Shown here: in pieces, positions 21,292-32,727 of the stretch
How the letters are laid out: the number at the start of each line of letters is the position of its first letter
How positions within the stretch are numbered: position 1 is the stretch's first letter
Assembly (NCBI GenBank): GCA_019915015.1
Contig: JAHBBC010000007.1
Location: 1,612,001-1,676,000 of the forward strand
Length of the DNA stretch: 64,000 nt
From: Auriscalpium vulgare
Lineage: Eukaryota > Basidiomycota > Agaricomycetes > Russulales > Auriscalpiaceae
Reading direction: 5' to 3'
Notes under the pieces: model-generated
Databases searched by the model: none
The model's input: only the letters and a program-made list of their open reading frames with translations
What the model was told of the DNA's origin: nothing
Position numbers and translations under genes: made by a program

Positions 21292-23796
21292 CTACCACTC
21301 AAGCCACTCGCCGTACATGTTGGGCCGCTCCCCACGTATGTATGCCTCAAATGTCCTCTTCAGCACAGTCGCCCAGTCCAGGTCCCGCTTGTCGTCCGCA
21401 ACGTGCTCTTCTGGAGGTATGTGCTCCGGGTTCGTCACGTTGTTCGCCAGGTTGAGATTCAGCCGTGCCTGCCGCTCGCCTTCGATAAAGCGGCTGCCCA
21501 GGTCTGGCCAGTTCCGTGATGCGTCGAATGGTTTCCACCTGGAGAGAGAGATATGTTGTTGAGCCTACGAGTGCAACATGCACATCGGGGGAGGGCGCTT
21601 ACCAGAAATTGTGGAAATGATACGAGTAGGCGCCGCGGAAGAAACCCTCAAAGCCGAGCGCGGCTGGTGCGGCCCCGCTTGATGACGGTGTGTCGAAAAA
21701 GTCGCCAAACCTGCCACGGCCATCAGCCTCGATGCGTACACGACGAGACAGAGAACACTCACTGTGTGAAGTAAGGCTGTGGAGGGCGATCCCGCTGGTA
21801 GTTCTCAGTGTTGAGCCAAGCGGAATCAAAGAGCGCATCTGGTAAGCGCAGCAACAGTGGCTCCAGATACGCGTCCTTCGTATACTTCGAGACCGTCATT
21901 GGGTGGAAGTCGAGCCCATTCTTGAGCGCTGTCCGGAACAGGAACGTCCCTAGCGCAGAGCCCTTATTCATGCGCAACACGGCCGTGTTGTAGTTCTCGA
22001 GGCGCGACCACCGGTATGCGAACGCGCCTTTCCAGCCCCACAGCTCCTCCCAATCTCGCAAGAAGATGGTGTCCGCGTCCAGATAGACACCGCCAAAGCG
22101 GTGGCAAAGGATGAAACGCGCCATGTCCGAGAGAATGACGGACAGCCGGTCGTACGAGTCCGCCGACTTGGACCCGACGAACTTGAGCGCGTCATTCTCC
22201 CCAGTAGAAGACTTGGCCTTCGAGGCCGCTGTCTCCGCGGCCGAGGCCGACCCAGACAAAGTGGACGACTCCGACGACTCCGAGTCCGAGTCGTCCTGGC
22301 GCACCGAAACAATGTGCCCACCGGAATTAAACAGCGTGTCCTTGAGCGCGCGCCACTCGTCCTTTATCTCCGGAACACCGTCCAGCTGCTCCGTGGTGTT
22401 CCACATCTTGAACATGATGACGTCCTTGAAGCGCGGATGCAGGAACGGCGACGCCCACGGGTTCGACTTGAGCTGTTCGAACATGTCATACCGCGCGTTT
22501 GGGTTGGGCACCGCGGCCGCGGGCCCTGGGTTGACCCACATCCAGAACTGCGGGCGGCACACTACGGCGTCCGGGTCTTCCTCGTGCAGATGCAGGCGTA
22601 CGTTCTGCGTGAAGAGGAAAGAGAGCAGCGCGAGATATGGTTTGTCGGTGAACGGGCCAGTCCAGAACATGTGGAAGAGGCGCTGATTCTCGGGGTCGCA
22701 CGTCGACGGCAGGGTGTGGTATGGATGGTGCACAAGCGTTGCGGGCAAGCGAATGGCAGACTCCCACTCGACTTTCGGTTTCCGTTGGAGGCCGGCGTTC
22801 GGGTCTGCCGAGGACGAGGCTTGGGCGAGGTTGTTGTATGTGTGCACCGGCTCGACGGGCTCGGGCTGCACATTAGTGTTGACCTCGCCTTCCTCCACGT
22901 AGATATAGCGCCACTCGTCGAACTTGCCGCGCCGTACCCGTTTCCCGTTATCCAAGCCGCCGCCTAACCTCAGCACCTCCAAACAATCACGCACATACTG
23001 TCGCGAGCATGAAGGCCTGCAACGCCAGAGACTGAAGCAGCACTCACCTTCTCCGTAGAAAAATCACAAAGATCCATGATTACATCCATATCTGCTACGC
23101 TCCCTGGCACGGGTCGCGGCGGATACTCGACGTGGGGTGGTCTTGACTGATTGTCAAGGTAGACACGTTTTGCGCCGTGGCCGACGGTATGCGTCACGGA
23201 CGCGCCTGGGGGCCGGTATCTCGACGGGATTTTCGCGACCTTCTTCGGGGGCAACGCAGGATTTAGAGGTGCCGCCGTCAAGCGTATGGGTCTCGGAACT
23301 GAACACAGCTCAGTACACAACAGAGGCTTCGAAAGCGCGCGCACCGCTCACCTTCGCGGCTGCTCGGGTAGTGCCCGCTCGCGATCTCCCACTGCCACAC
23401 CTGCTGCAGGTCCTCGCGCTCGAACACGAGCGTCGACGGCTCGCCCGTGAACAGCGGCGCGGACCACTGCTTGCGCGATGTGCGGACGCGCTGCGCGAGC
23501 GAGAAGACCGTCACCACGGCCGTGAGGCACGCGACGAGCAGCATGAGCGTGCCGCGCCGTCGCCCGAAGTGCGTGACGCTCATGTGGTGAACGGCGGCAA
23601 GGTTGGGCACGGGCACGCGCAGGGAGCGCCCCGGCACGCCGGGGATGGGGATGTGTATTGGCACCGTCCAGGATGCGGCGTAGCGACTGCGTTTTTCATG
23701 TATGGCGGAGGAGGAGAAGAGCGGGATGCCGTTGGGCGACCTTGATTTTTCGCGAAAGCCGTTAGCGCGCGGCGGGACGGAGAAGAGCCCGGCCAT
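21292..23796 (-). CDS. Type II membrane glycosyltransferase with DXD motif (paralogue B)
   Basis: Tandem duplicate of the downstream gene, with the same exon order. It starts MAGLFSVPPRANGFREK at 23796. The signal anchor is GTLMLLVACLTAVVTVFSL, followed by VWQWEIASGHYPSS. The luminal domain shows SVTHTVGHGAKRVYLDNQ, DVIMDLCDFSTEK, YVRDCLEVLRLGGGLDNG, RLFHMFWTGPF, CRPQFWMWVNPGPAAAVPNP and LSVILSDMARFILCHRFGGV followed by YLDADTIFLRDW. It continues with GLDFHPMTVSKY, LGFEGFFRGAYSYHFHN and ends RPNMYGEWLEW. Compared with paralogue A the catalytic core is very close. The segment between NSGGH and YDRLSV is instead a Ser/Asp/Glu-rich insert (DDSDSESSESSTLSGSAS), so this loop diverges freely. Sugar specificity cannot be read from sequence. 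Confidence 0.87.
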
Positions 23797-24073
23797 GGGG
23801 GGTGTCCGTGGCGGAAGGGAGGGCGGGGACGAGGGGCAGGTGTAGCTAGTGAAAGCGACACGCTGCGAGCGATGCTCTGAACTATGGAGGCGACGGGCAA
23901 GCAGAAACTGTCGTGGCGAACCCGACCAGCGTGCGAATCAAATTTCTAGCGCCGGATATTCTCCGCCAATCTATGCTGCACTAGGACTACTTTGTACAAA
24001 TTGTAGCAACCACCGACTATCGTATCCTGTACTGCAGAGTTTCACTGTCTGCTCTTCCACCGCGCATCGGTGC

Positions 24074-26408
24074 TTAGTTACCAAGAGACTGTGCCGCCAG
24101 GTCCGCACCGTCGGTGGGCACAGTCAGGATACGCAGCGTGTTGGTGTGGCCCAACCCGCCCTTCCAGCCCTGCACGGCGACGATGGTCGACCCAGGGGTG
24201 ATGATGTTCAGCTGCAGCGCGCTGCGCAGACCAAACCGGATGCGGTTGTCCACCTGTGGCAATGTCAACACATTGTAGCACGTTCAGTCGGAAATCTGCC
24301 ACTCACGTCGGTCTGCCACTGCTCGGCGGTGATGCCGCGAGGCTCGGAGTACCAGAAGGGATACACACCGCGGTGGAGGTGGATCTGGCGGGCAGTCTGC
24401 TCGTTCCGCGTCACTGTGCATGGGCCGATCAGCATGGAGATACGGTATCGCAGGCGATTTGCACGCGTACCGGTGATGATGGGCACACTGGGGCGGTACT
24501 TGGAGATGAGGCGTGCGGTATTGCCGCTTGTGGAGAGCACAAGGATTGCAGCCGCATTTTGCTCCGCTGCCGCCGCCACGGCGGCGAGGGCGACCGTCTC
24601 GGAGGTCTGAGTAGGCCGCGACTGTACATTGCGCAGCTCATCGTAAAGAGGCGGGTAGCAGATGGCCGCCTCGGCAAGCAGGCATGTCTCCGCCATCAGA
24701 AGCACTGTACATATGTCCCGTCAATAACACAGCCAATGAAAAAAAGCTGACCAAACACACCAGACTGGATGGGGTACGACCCCTTAGCAGTTTCACCAGA
24801 TAACATGACGCAGTCCGCGCCATCGAGAACGGCGTTGGCGACGTCGCTGACCTCAGCACGAGTTGGGCGGGGGTTGTACTATGGTATGAAACTCGTTAGG
24901 CAGTGGGACTGGGTAGCTATGCGATACAGCCTTACAGTCATAGACTACATGCATTTCGTTAGTACAGCATACCACCATAGTAACACAAGCGCACACACCT
25001 CGAGCATCTGGGTGGCGACAATGACAGGCTTGCCCGCCATGTTGGACTTGGCGATCATCATCTTCTGCGCCAAGAAGACCTGGCTCGCGGGGATCTCGAT
25101 ACCCAAATCACCACGTGCGACCATGACACCGTCCGTCTCCTTCAGGATCTCGTCAAAGTTCGCGACACCCTGCTCGTTCTCGATCTTCACGATAATTTTG
25201 ATGTTCGCGCCGTCAGGGCCGAGCACCTCGCGGATGTCCCTGACGTCCTGTGCGCGGCGGATGAACGACGCGAAGATCATGTCGACGCCGTTCTTCACAC
25301 CGAAGCGCAGGTCGTTCTTGTCCTTCTCGGAGAGCGCGGGCAGGTCAACGGGCGTCTTGGGCAGGTTCACGCCCTTGCGCGATGAGATGTTGCCGGCGTT
25401 GATGGCACGGACATGTACGTTGGGTCCGTCGATGGAGAGCACGAGGAGCGAGAGGATACCTGCGCCACAATTAGTCTCAGCAATCTCGTCGCACTGTGCA
25501 TGTACTCACCATCGTCGACGTAAATGAGCTTGCCGGGTGCGGTGACCTTGGGCAAGTTCGCCTAGGGGAATGACGGATGTCAAGATGTTGAGGAGATCCT
25601 GAGGACGTAATGACCAGAATAGCATACGTACGTAGTCGACATACATGTACTTGTCGTCGCTCGCCTCGGCATACTTGGCTTCAGTGGTTACGATAAACTC
25701 ATGGCCAGCCTTGATAGGGATCTAAACGAGGTCGAGGATTCAGCCTAGATATCCCTGTATATAGTCCGATATACGCACGTCCTGGTTGTTTGTTACCAAC
25801 CCCGTCCGAATCTCGGGTCCTTTCTAGGAGAATGTACGTATGATAAGTACCGATTCGTTGTCATTGCGAAAGCGCCCTGACCGTATCGAGAGCAATCGCA
25901 ACGGGGCGGCCCTCGGGATCAGCTGCGGGTCCCATCAGCCAAACGCCGCACAAAACTGCGCGTACAGACACATACCGGCCACCATTTTGCGCGTGTTGTC
26001 GATGACGCTCTGGTGGTACGAATACTCGCCATGGGAGAAGTTCATGCGCACTAATCGGCCGCAGAAAGGATGAGTTTGACCCGCCAAAAAATAGGAGGCA
26101 GTGAACGCACCGATGTTGACACCGGCGCGGCGCAGCTCCCCGAGCTTCTCGACAGTGTTTACCTTCGGCCCTGCGAATCTATGCTATCAGGATGGCATAG
26201 CGTGGGGAGCCGGTGCTACGCACCGATGGTCGCGATGATGGACGTCTGCACGGAGATCAGAGAGCAATCGACAGATAGATGCACCGCCCATGCGCACCTT
26301 GCGGAAGAACTTGGTCGCCTCGGTTGTCTGAGGGGCGGCGGCGGGGGTGAGGGTCGCGTTCCACTCGAGGCGGGAGCGGATGCCAGCAGTCTGGATGAAG
26401 GACGTCAT
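24074..26408 (-). CDS. PYK1: Pyruvate kinase
   Basis: Last glycolytic step, phosphoenolpyruvate plus ADP to pyruvate plus ATP, cytosolic. It starts [18 protein letters not shown] at 26408. After several very short exons ([56 protein letters not shown]) it shows [20 protein letters not shown], the B-domain, [83 protein letters not shown] and [21 protein letters not shown]. The C-terminal allosteric domain ends [19 protein letters not shown]. The catalytic Lys (VKIENE), metal ligands and potassium-site residues are present. About 11 exons; introns cluster at the 5' end. A TATA box and CT-rich leader precede it, fitting high expression. Complete. Confidence 0.96.
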
Positions 26409-26954
26409 TTTTGCTTGTGGTCGCCGGGTCGAGCGATGGTTTATGTAGGCGGGGCTAGAGGGGCGATAAGGAGAACGTCGGGGACGGTGAGGGCAGGAGA
26501 GGGGGCGGACGGACGGACGAGGGCCCTCTTATAGGTGATGGCCGGGAGGAGAAGGAACGTTGGGGCGATTGTGGCTGGATCCTGGGGCGAATGGCTAGCG
26601 CGCGCGTGCGTCCCAACGCGTCTCGGACTTTATACGGCGCGTCTAGGTCGACGTGCTCGGCACCTCCATCGCAATCTCTCCGCCCGGCCCTTGCCCAGCC
26701 AGCTTCCAATCAAAAAATTGCCCTCGTCCTAGTTACTTACATGCAATCGATGGACGCGGAACATACGCGTAACACTGTGTTGGACTAGCCAATCGCATCC
26801 AGCTCCCCTACATAACAACCTATCGTCACCCACAGGAAACAACGGCACAGACAACCACGAGAAGAACGACAACGGATGATGCACAACATTTACCGATAGC
26901 AATTAGCAAAAGTCCGGCCAGCGCGAAAGAAGGTGGTACCTCGGGTCCGACCCT
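26409..26954 (-). promoter_or_regulatory. Pyruvate kinase promoter region
   Basis: 546 bases between the pyruvate kinase ATG and the end of the CSL gene. On the minus strand a TATA element (read as cttata at 26528-26533) lies about 120 bases before the ATG. It is followed by a pyrimidine-rich run through 26420, which is typical of strongly expressed glycolytic fungal genes. The distal part (26700-26954) shows no feature. Confidence 0.6.
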
Positions 26955-29368
26955 TTACATGACCCGCAACGTCCATCCATGCAGACCCCCGTCTGCCGAC
27001 GCAGCCGCATGCGCCGCCGCGATCCACCCCTGGTCGATCCCCGCCGCAGACGATGACGGCCCGCCCGAGCTCAGCGCACTCAGATCCATACTCTGGAACA
27101 CGTTCTCGCACGCGATCGTGCGGCCAGAGTGGTATCCCACGCCGTCCAGCGCCCGAATAAACAACAGCGGGAGCGTTCGGTTCGCGACGTGTGGCGGTAC
27201 AATCGCCGCACCGATACCAGAATCCGGCTCTCCGTTACTCGCGGGAGTCGCGGGATCCGCGGGTGGAGCTGCACGGTCGCCCTCGGTTGGCGGTGGGATC
27301 GCATCCTCGTCGAGCGCCTTCACCACTTCGTTGAGACTGGGCATGTCCACGTAAACGATGGTGTGTAATGGGCCGGAGGAAAGGAAGCGGGGCTGCGGGC
27401 CTTCGACGACAGTGTTCGACTGGTCCGAGGAGCTTAACGACTCGATGTGAGGAGTCAACGGCTGCACGAAGGGCGAGACCGTTGTGATGACGCCGGGGTG
27501 AGGGGGTTGATAGATACGAATTCGAAGCGGTCCGAGATTGCCCAAGTACACCTCCAGAGGTGTTTGCGTGCGCGTTTTCGGGTGCTCATAGAAGAAATTG
27601 GACACCGCTAATTCAAGCGTGTTGCCCGCTGGTCGGTAGACCGGAGCCGTAAAGAGGGTCGGGAAAGGCGTGACGGGCATTTCTGGGACGTTATTGCCAG
27701 GGCCAAACGCGTCAAAGAAGGTATACTGGAACTTGGCTGAACAGCAATGTCAACGGGCATCCACCACGAATGCCAGAGTGTACTTACAGATCCCGACGAT
27801 GGTCCAGCAGAGATAGTCGTCAACTTCGTCCGTCACCGTCCGCACACCGTCCTTCATGTCCTCGCGGACCTTTGGTGTCTGGAAGATGAGGGCATGCGAG
27901 CCGGCCTGGCCAGGCGGAGGCGCCATGACGCCGGGCGTGCCCGGCATCGGACCCGCGGCAGACAGATAATGTCGTGTGCCGTCTGCGTTAATGCGTTGCA
28001 GCGCGATCTTCTGCATCTGGCTGACCGGCCCACCGTCATCCGACGCGATTTTCCCCTTGTCGACTTTACGGATGACAAGCGGCGCGGTCGAGATGCCGGA
28101 CAGAGTGTCCGTGAGGATGATCTCGGACCCATACGTCACTGTAACAGGACATTAAGCGCAAGCACCGACGTAATGACAGGGGCATTCCTGGTGAATGCGG
28201 GACTCACCGAGATTCGGCGGTTCCTGCTGCCGACGGACTACATTCACGTTGAATGCGGACCAGGATACATTACTTGCACAGAGCTGGTTCTGGTCAATGG
28301 TCATGTACTTTGTCCGCACAGTCTGCGAGTTGATGCGGTTGAAGAGCGACACGGGACCTCCTGCGAGAATGCATGACGAGATATTCCGCGTCTTGGCTGT
28401 CTTCTTGGACGGTTTCGATATGATCGTCACCGGGGCCGAGTCGAATGCGGCCCAAACGCGTCCGGTCGGCGCGTCCGCAGCGTCGCCAGTGATGGCGCCG
28501 TGGGGAGGCGGTTCTGAGATGTTCAGAGACAGCAGGAAGCTCTTTGCCTTTGCCGTTCCGCCGACGTGCAAGGACTTGAAGCTGGCGGACATGTTCGCGT
28601 CCAACTGGGCCTTCTGCTCAAAATTACGCTCCCCGGTCTCGGCCACGACGCTCATGGACATTTGCTGGGAGCGCATCTGCCAGACGGGACCCTCGATGTG
28701 GACGACCGGGGGCGGGCACAGGAAGCGCTTCTCGCTGCCGTATGACTTCTGGGCGACGGCGGCGTGCATGCAGACGACGGTGGTCATAGGGACGACGCGG
28801 GCGGGATCATGGGAGACGTGCTCGCGGACGACGCGACGTATCTTGGGATGGGGGTCGTCCGCGTCTGTGTCATCAAGCTTGCGTTTACCCGACGCGGTGG
28901 ACTGGGTCACGTGACCCCGTCAGAATGGGGCGTCGTGATGGAGAAGAGCGAGGAGACACTCACGGGACGCGGTGTGGATGCGGACGGCTGGGGTTGGGGC
29001 ACCATCTCGGAGGGGATGTGCCAGGGCGCGTGGTCTGAGGGGCCCTTGCTGGTTGCGGCGAGAATGGACTGGATGGAGACGCTGGGGTCGGGCGGGGGCA
29101 GCGTCTGCTTTGGGAGGGAGTTTATAGGAGGGGCGGGGGCGGGGAGCGGGGAGCCCGGGGCTGAGTGTGTGCGGTGGGACGCGTTGTGTGTGTCGGAAGA
29201 CGCGGCTGCTGAGCTTGCGAGAGCGTTTACAACGAGCTGGGTGATGGAGTTTGTGTGTGGGGACGGCGGGGGAGAGAGATCCGGGATGTGCTGCTGGTGG
29301 AGGACGTCTGTGTTATTCATCTGGGAGGGGTGGACGGTGTCGAGAGGAAGAGGATGGACGGTCCTCAT
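26955..29368 (-). CDS. CSL family transcription factor (CBF1/Su(H)/LAG-1)
   Basis: DNA-binding regulator of the CSL family, known in metazoans as the Notch effector and in fission yeast as Cbf11/Cbf12. Four exons (28964-29368, 28208-28901, 27788-28138, 26955-27736) give 743 residues. The N-terminal 135 residues are Pro/Ser-rich and probably disordered. The Rel-homology-like N-terminal domain then reads TTVVCMHAAVAQKSYGSEKR, FLCPPPVVHIEGPVW and SSFKSLHV-type text, with ISSCILAGGPVSLFNRINSQ matching the core DNA-contact strand. The beta-trefoil part includes VTYGSEIILTDTLSG, PLVIRKVDKG, ISKFQYTFFDAFG and the C-terminal IPT/TIG-like part TLELAVSNFFYEHPK. Introns are GT-AG. Notch is absent in fungi; target genes are unknown. 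Confidence 0.93.
28905..28916. promoter_or_regulatory. 12-bp palindrome with E-box inside CSL intron 1
   Basis: The perfect palindrome ggtcacgtgacc lies in the first intron (28902-28963) of the CSL gene, 4 bases from the acceptor. It contains CACGTG, the binding core of bHLH factors. A regulatory role is conjecture. Confidence 0.35.
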
Positions 29369-29572
29369 GCTTTCCCGCGGTGTCGAGAGGCTCTTGGGGG
29401 TGTGGGAACTCGGGTGTGTGAGTGGGAAGAAAATGGGTTACCCACGTGTGGGCCGTGAGAGCCCCGCCGTTTATATGGCTGGCCCAAGGGACCCCTGGCC
29501 TACGTCCGGGGTCCTTCTCGGCATCGCTCTGCCTTCCATCAGATTCGCAACTAAGAACAGCGTCACACGATC
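29369..29572. promoter_or_regulatory. CSL promoter spacer
   Basis: 204 bases upstream of the CSL start and downstream of the next minus-strand gene. It has a tatata-like element (gtttatatggc near 29470). The core promoter of the CSL gene must lie here or within the neighbouring gene. Confidence 0.4.
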
Positions 29573-30240
29573 TCACAGCCGCCCCCACACCGTGACACTG
29601 GCACCCACACCGTCCTCGTCCTCGTCCTCGTCCTCGTCCCCGACGAACAGCGACCCAATCCCAGCACCCGCCCCGCCGCGCGACACCTCGCACCACGCCG
29701 CCCGCCGCGCCCCGTACGCCTGCCGCAGTGCCTCCTCGTCGCATGCCGTGTCCTCCGTGTACGGCGACAGCAACCGGTCCTCCGCCGGGGGCGTCTCTGG
29801 CTCTAGCGCCAGCGAGTCCACTGCACGGTGTCATTCATGTCCCTGCTGCGCTGAATACGGCTGCACTCACAGATGCTCAGTATCCCGAACTTGTCTTCTC
29901 GCCGAATAGCGGCCCCCGTGCTCGCCGACCCCTTCTGGCTGAACAGCGACTGCCGCGACGGAGCCTCCTCGGCCACCACCGCAAGGCGGCGCTCCTCCCC
30001 CGACCCCTCCCCGACCCCGTCTCCGTAGCGCAGCCAGCGCCACTCCTGGTCGTCGTCGGTGCGCAGGTGCGCGGGGAAGAAGCTGCCGAGGTTGAATGGA
30101 TCCTCGGGCTCCTGGCGTTGTGCGGGACTTGGCCGAGCAGGCTCTGCGGCAAGGTTTGTGCTTGTTTTGGTGCGGCGGGGGACATGGGGTCTGTCGCGGT
30201 GCTGTGTGGCCACGTCTGGGGCAGATTGCGAGCGTTGCAT
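29573..30240 (-). CDS. Unknown polar, acidic small protein
   Basis: Two exons. The first starts MQRSQSAPDVATQHRDRPH at 30240 and includes EDPFNLGSFFPAHLRTDDDQ and EWRWLRYGDGVGEGS. It ends DKFGILSI and splices over an approximately 55-nt GT-AG intron to LDSLALEPETPPAEDRLLSP, YTEDTACDEEALRQAYGARR and IGSLFVGDEDEDEDEDG. It closes VGASVTVWGRL with a stop at 29573. The frame has good third-position GC bias and the splice keeps it open, which supports a real gene. No known domain, signal peptide or membrane span. The EDPFNLGSFFP and Trp-containing block could be a short interaction motif, but I cannot assign a function. Confidence 0.6.
29611..29639. repeat. CTCGTC hexanucleotide repeat (codes Asp-Glu run)
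   Basis: About five near-perfect copies of ctcgtc/cgtcct within the second exon of the unknown acidic gene, giving DEDEDEDEDEDG on the minus strand. Such coding microsatellites vary in length between strains. Confidence 0.8.
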
Positions 30241-30648
30241 TATTGTGTAGAGTGGGCGGTATGGATATGGATGCGGGGTATATATACGCCAAGGCGGAGA
30301 GTGCGGAATCCCCAACGCATCTGCCCCAAACTTTAGCCCGCCCCGCCCGAGTCGACGCCCAGACGAGATCGGGATCTAGATCCATAGCAGCCCGTTTTCA
30401 TTTCACTCGCCTCGAGGCTCGCAGTGGCCAAGTTCCGTTGCTCATCAACATTGCTTTCAATATTCACGAACGAACCAGATCAATCATGGTTGCATGGAGT
30501 ACAACTTATGCGCGCGCTCTGCAAGGGCGGGCGCCCGTTGCTCCGCAGTTCTAGGCACCGTGTGGAGCTGATCTGCCACACCGTGCCAGATCTTCTTATC
30601 TTCCAGGCTGGCCGGAGAAGGAGTAAGAAGCCAGGTCTCGCCCCTCCG
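30241..30648. other. Intergenic spacer
   Basis: 408 bases between the start of the unknown acidic gene and the end of the SWIM-RING gene, both minus strand. It holds a tatatat element near 30278 that may serve the acidic gene. No coding signal I trust. Confidence 0.45.
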
Positions 30649-32563
30649 TCAATAGTCATCGCTGTACGCCTGGTACCCATAATGCCGCTGGCCTCGCCTC
30701 GGCCCGTGATAGTCTGCAAACGCATCAGTCGACAGCTCTCCGCCGAATGGCATCGAACGTACAGGTGCTCGTGTCTCGCTGCGGGCTCAGCCCAGCCGCA
30801 GCAGCCAGGTTGATGTATCCTTCAGAGCTCCCTGCCCCGCCGCCCCGCCCACCGCCACGCGCTGGCCCGGGCACGATCCACTTTGCGCGGCACCACACGC
30901 ACGTCAGGTTCGGTGTGCTCTTCGCCCCTGTAACATCAATCAGTCAGCGACCTTCGCATACTTCAACCACCACAAGAGCGCCACGTACACTGCTGGAAGC
31001 ACTCCGTGTGCAGCGCGTTCCCGCACTCCTCGCAGAACGTCAGCTTCTTGTCGGGCAGGCCGTGCATCCCCTCGTAGCAGATCGGGCAGTCGTCGTCCGG
31101 ACCGGGAACGCGCTTTTTCGTGGTCGACGCTGCCGAGGTCGCCGTGGTGGTTTTGCCGCTCGCGCGTGCAAAGGCTTCGCGGACCCGCTGGTGCGCGAGC
31201 GCGTTGGGTGCGTGCGGCGCTGCAGCGAAAATCGTCTCCAGCTCGCTGGTGAGCAGAGCCCTGACGAAAGATGCATTCATTCGTGATTGTCAGATGAAGC
31301 ATAGCTGACATACTTTTGGTACCAGACTCCAGAGGCTTGCGTAACTTGGAGAACTGCGGTATGCGAGGTCAGTCAGCCAAGCGGTATAAGCACTCTTGAC
31401 TCGCCTTTCAAGAAGATGAAGAGCTGGATAAGACATGTGAGCGACCGCCAATGTAAAGCTGTTGACATGACTTACGATGTGCTTGCAGTGGTTCCCCTTT
31501 GTCGCGTCGGGACCTGACTTCGAGTCAGCGGAACGCCCTCCACAGTAGCATTGCAGGACATACAACTGCACGAAGGCTTCTTGTCTATCACCACAGTGTA
31601 CACCTGCCAGCTATCTTTCAGCGTCGCGTCGGGTGGCACAGACAGTGGAGACCTCACGTTGCCCGTCGACCCCAACACGCTGAACGCCTCCTTGAGCTCT
31701 TCTCCATTCCTCTGCCTGTCGATCATAAAAAATCTGACACCAGGCATAAGAAACTTATACTGGCAAATACAAGCCAGAGCCTCGCACCTCTGCGACATGA
31801 CACGGTCAACGCGTTCGAGTATGTTCTTCGGGCACGCCTTCTTGAATATCGCGCCGCGCTTCTCCGGCGGCGGCGCGTCTGGGTCCTTCGTCGTGCGCTT
31901 GCGCTTCGCCTTCGGTTCGCCCGTGGGCGTAGGAGCGGGCACATGCGCCGCTGCGCGCACGGGCGTGGGCGTGGCAGTGGGGTAGCCGTACGACGGCCTG
32001 GGATCGACATCGCGTGAAGGTGTCGCAATGCTGGTGCTTGCCGTGGTAGGCACAGGTTTGCGCGCGACGGGATATGATGCCTGAGTCGTTCTGGTATGAT
32101 GCGAAGCTTTGGAGGTGTTGGCGGATGCGTGCGCAGCGGGTCCAGAGAGGGAAGAAGAGGGGTTCCTGCTAGAATAAGGATCTTGGGGGCTGGTCTTGAC
32201 AGGGAGATGCTCGATCCCATCATACAGTTGATAAGAGCCAGTCGGATTGGTGTATTGCGATGTTTTGGCTGTGCTCGCATTCGCAGTCGCCGGTGCAGAT
32301 GCAGCAGGGCGGGAAGAGGAGGCGCTCACGCCAGCATAACGCGACCAGTTCGCGGCGCTAGCGCTAGCAGATACTACGGGCGTGCGTGCAGGAGGGATGT
32401 GATAGTGAGGGTCGGCGCCGGTTGAACGCGAAGGTTGCGCGACACTGGAGGACGTCGGTGTCGCGACGGCGGTGCTTGCACTCGCGCCGCCGACGTAGTA
32501 GCTGCCGAGGTATTCCGGCTCGTCGTCATCGGGTAACTGTATCTTGCGCTTTTGCTTGCCCAT
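30649..32563 (-). CDS. SWIM zinc finger and RING-type protein (possible E3 ubiquitin ligase)
   Basis: It starts MGKQKRKIQLPDDDEPEYLG at 32563. A long Ser/Ala/Thr/Pro-rich disordered region follows (about 200 residues with a basic segment KAKRKRTTKDP). A helical region IFKKACPKNILERVDRVM precedes a SWIM finger, KPSCSCPDATKGNHCKHI (CxCx...CxH zinc ligands), with a helical tail. Near the C-terminus is a RING-like finger, CPICYEGM...FCEECGNALHTECF, completed after an intron by LTCVWCRAKW, so all eight zinc ligands can be found. It ends GYQAYSDDY. Domain order matches ZSWIM2-like fungal proteins, which in animals act as E3 ligases. Substrates are unknown. Introns are GT-AG, for example around 31282-31340 and 30928-30960. 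It shares a divergent promoter with the cis-prenyltransferase. Confidence 0.85.
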
Positions 32564-32727
32564 GAGGAGGGAGAGTGCGGGGAAGGTATGGAAGGAGGAC
32601 GACGCGATGACCGTTTTATGCAGCCGTGCAAACTCAGAGTCAGACGGCTTGAGTGCAAGCAGCACTGCCACCGCGGCCAGCCGGCCACTTCGCGTCGCGT
32701 CAATCAAAGCGCCCAAGCTCCTGGCCA
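32564..32727. promoter_or_regulatory. Shared divergent promoter SWIM-RING/cis-prenyltransferase
   Basis: 164 bases between two outward-facing start codons. No TATA box; likely a compact bidirectional promoter. Inferred from spacing only. Confidence 0.5.

Noticed and set aside
22101..22967. 288-residue plus-strand open frame
   Set aside because: It is antisense to the glycosyltransferase B catalytic exons and its Arg/Val/Leu-rich text has no family resemblance; GC-rich codons create long shadows.
28764..29909. 381-residue plus-strand open frame
   Set aside because: Antisense to CSL exon 1 and the acidic protein; it has unlike codon use and no known motif.
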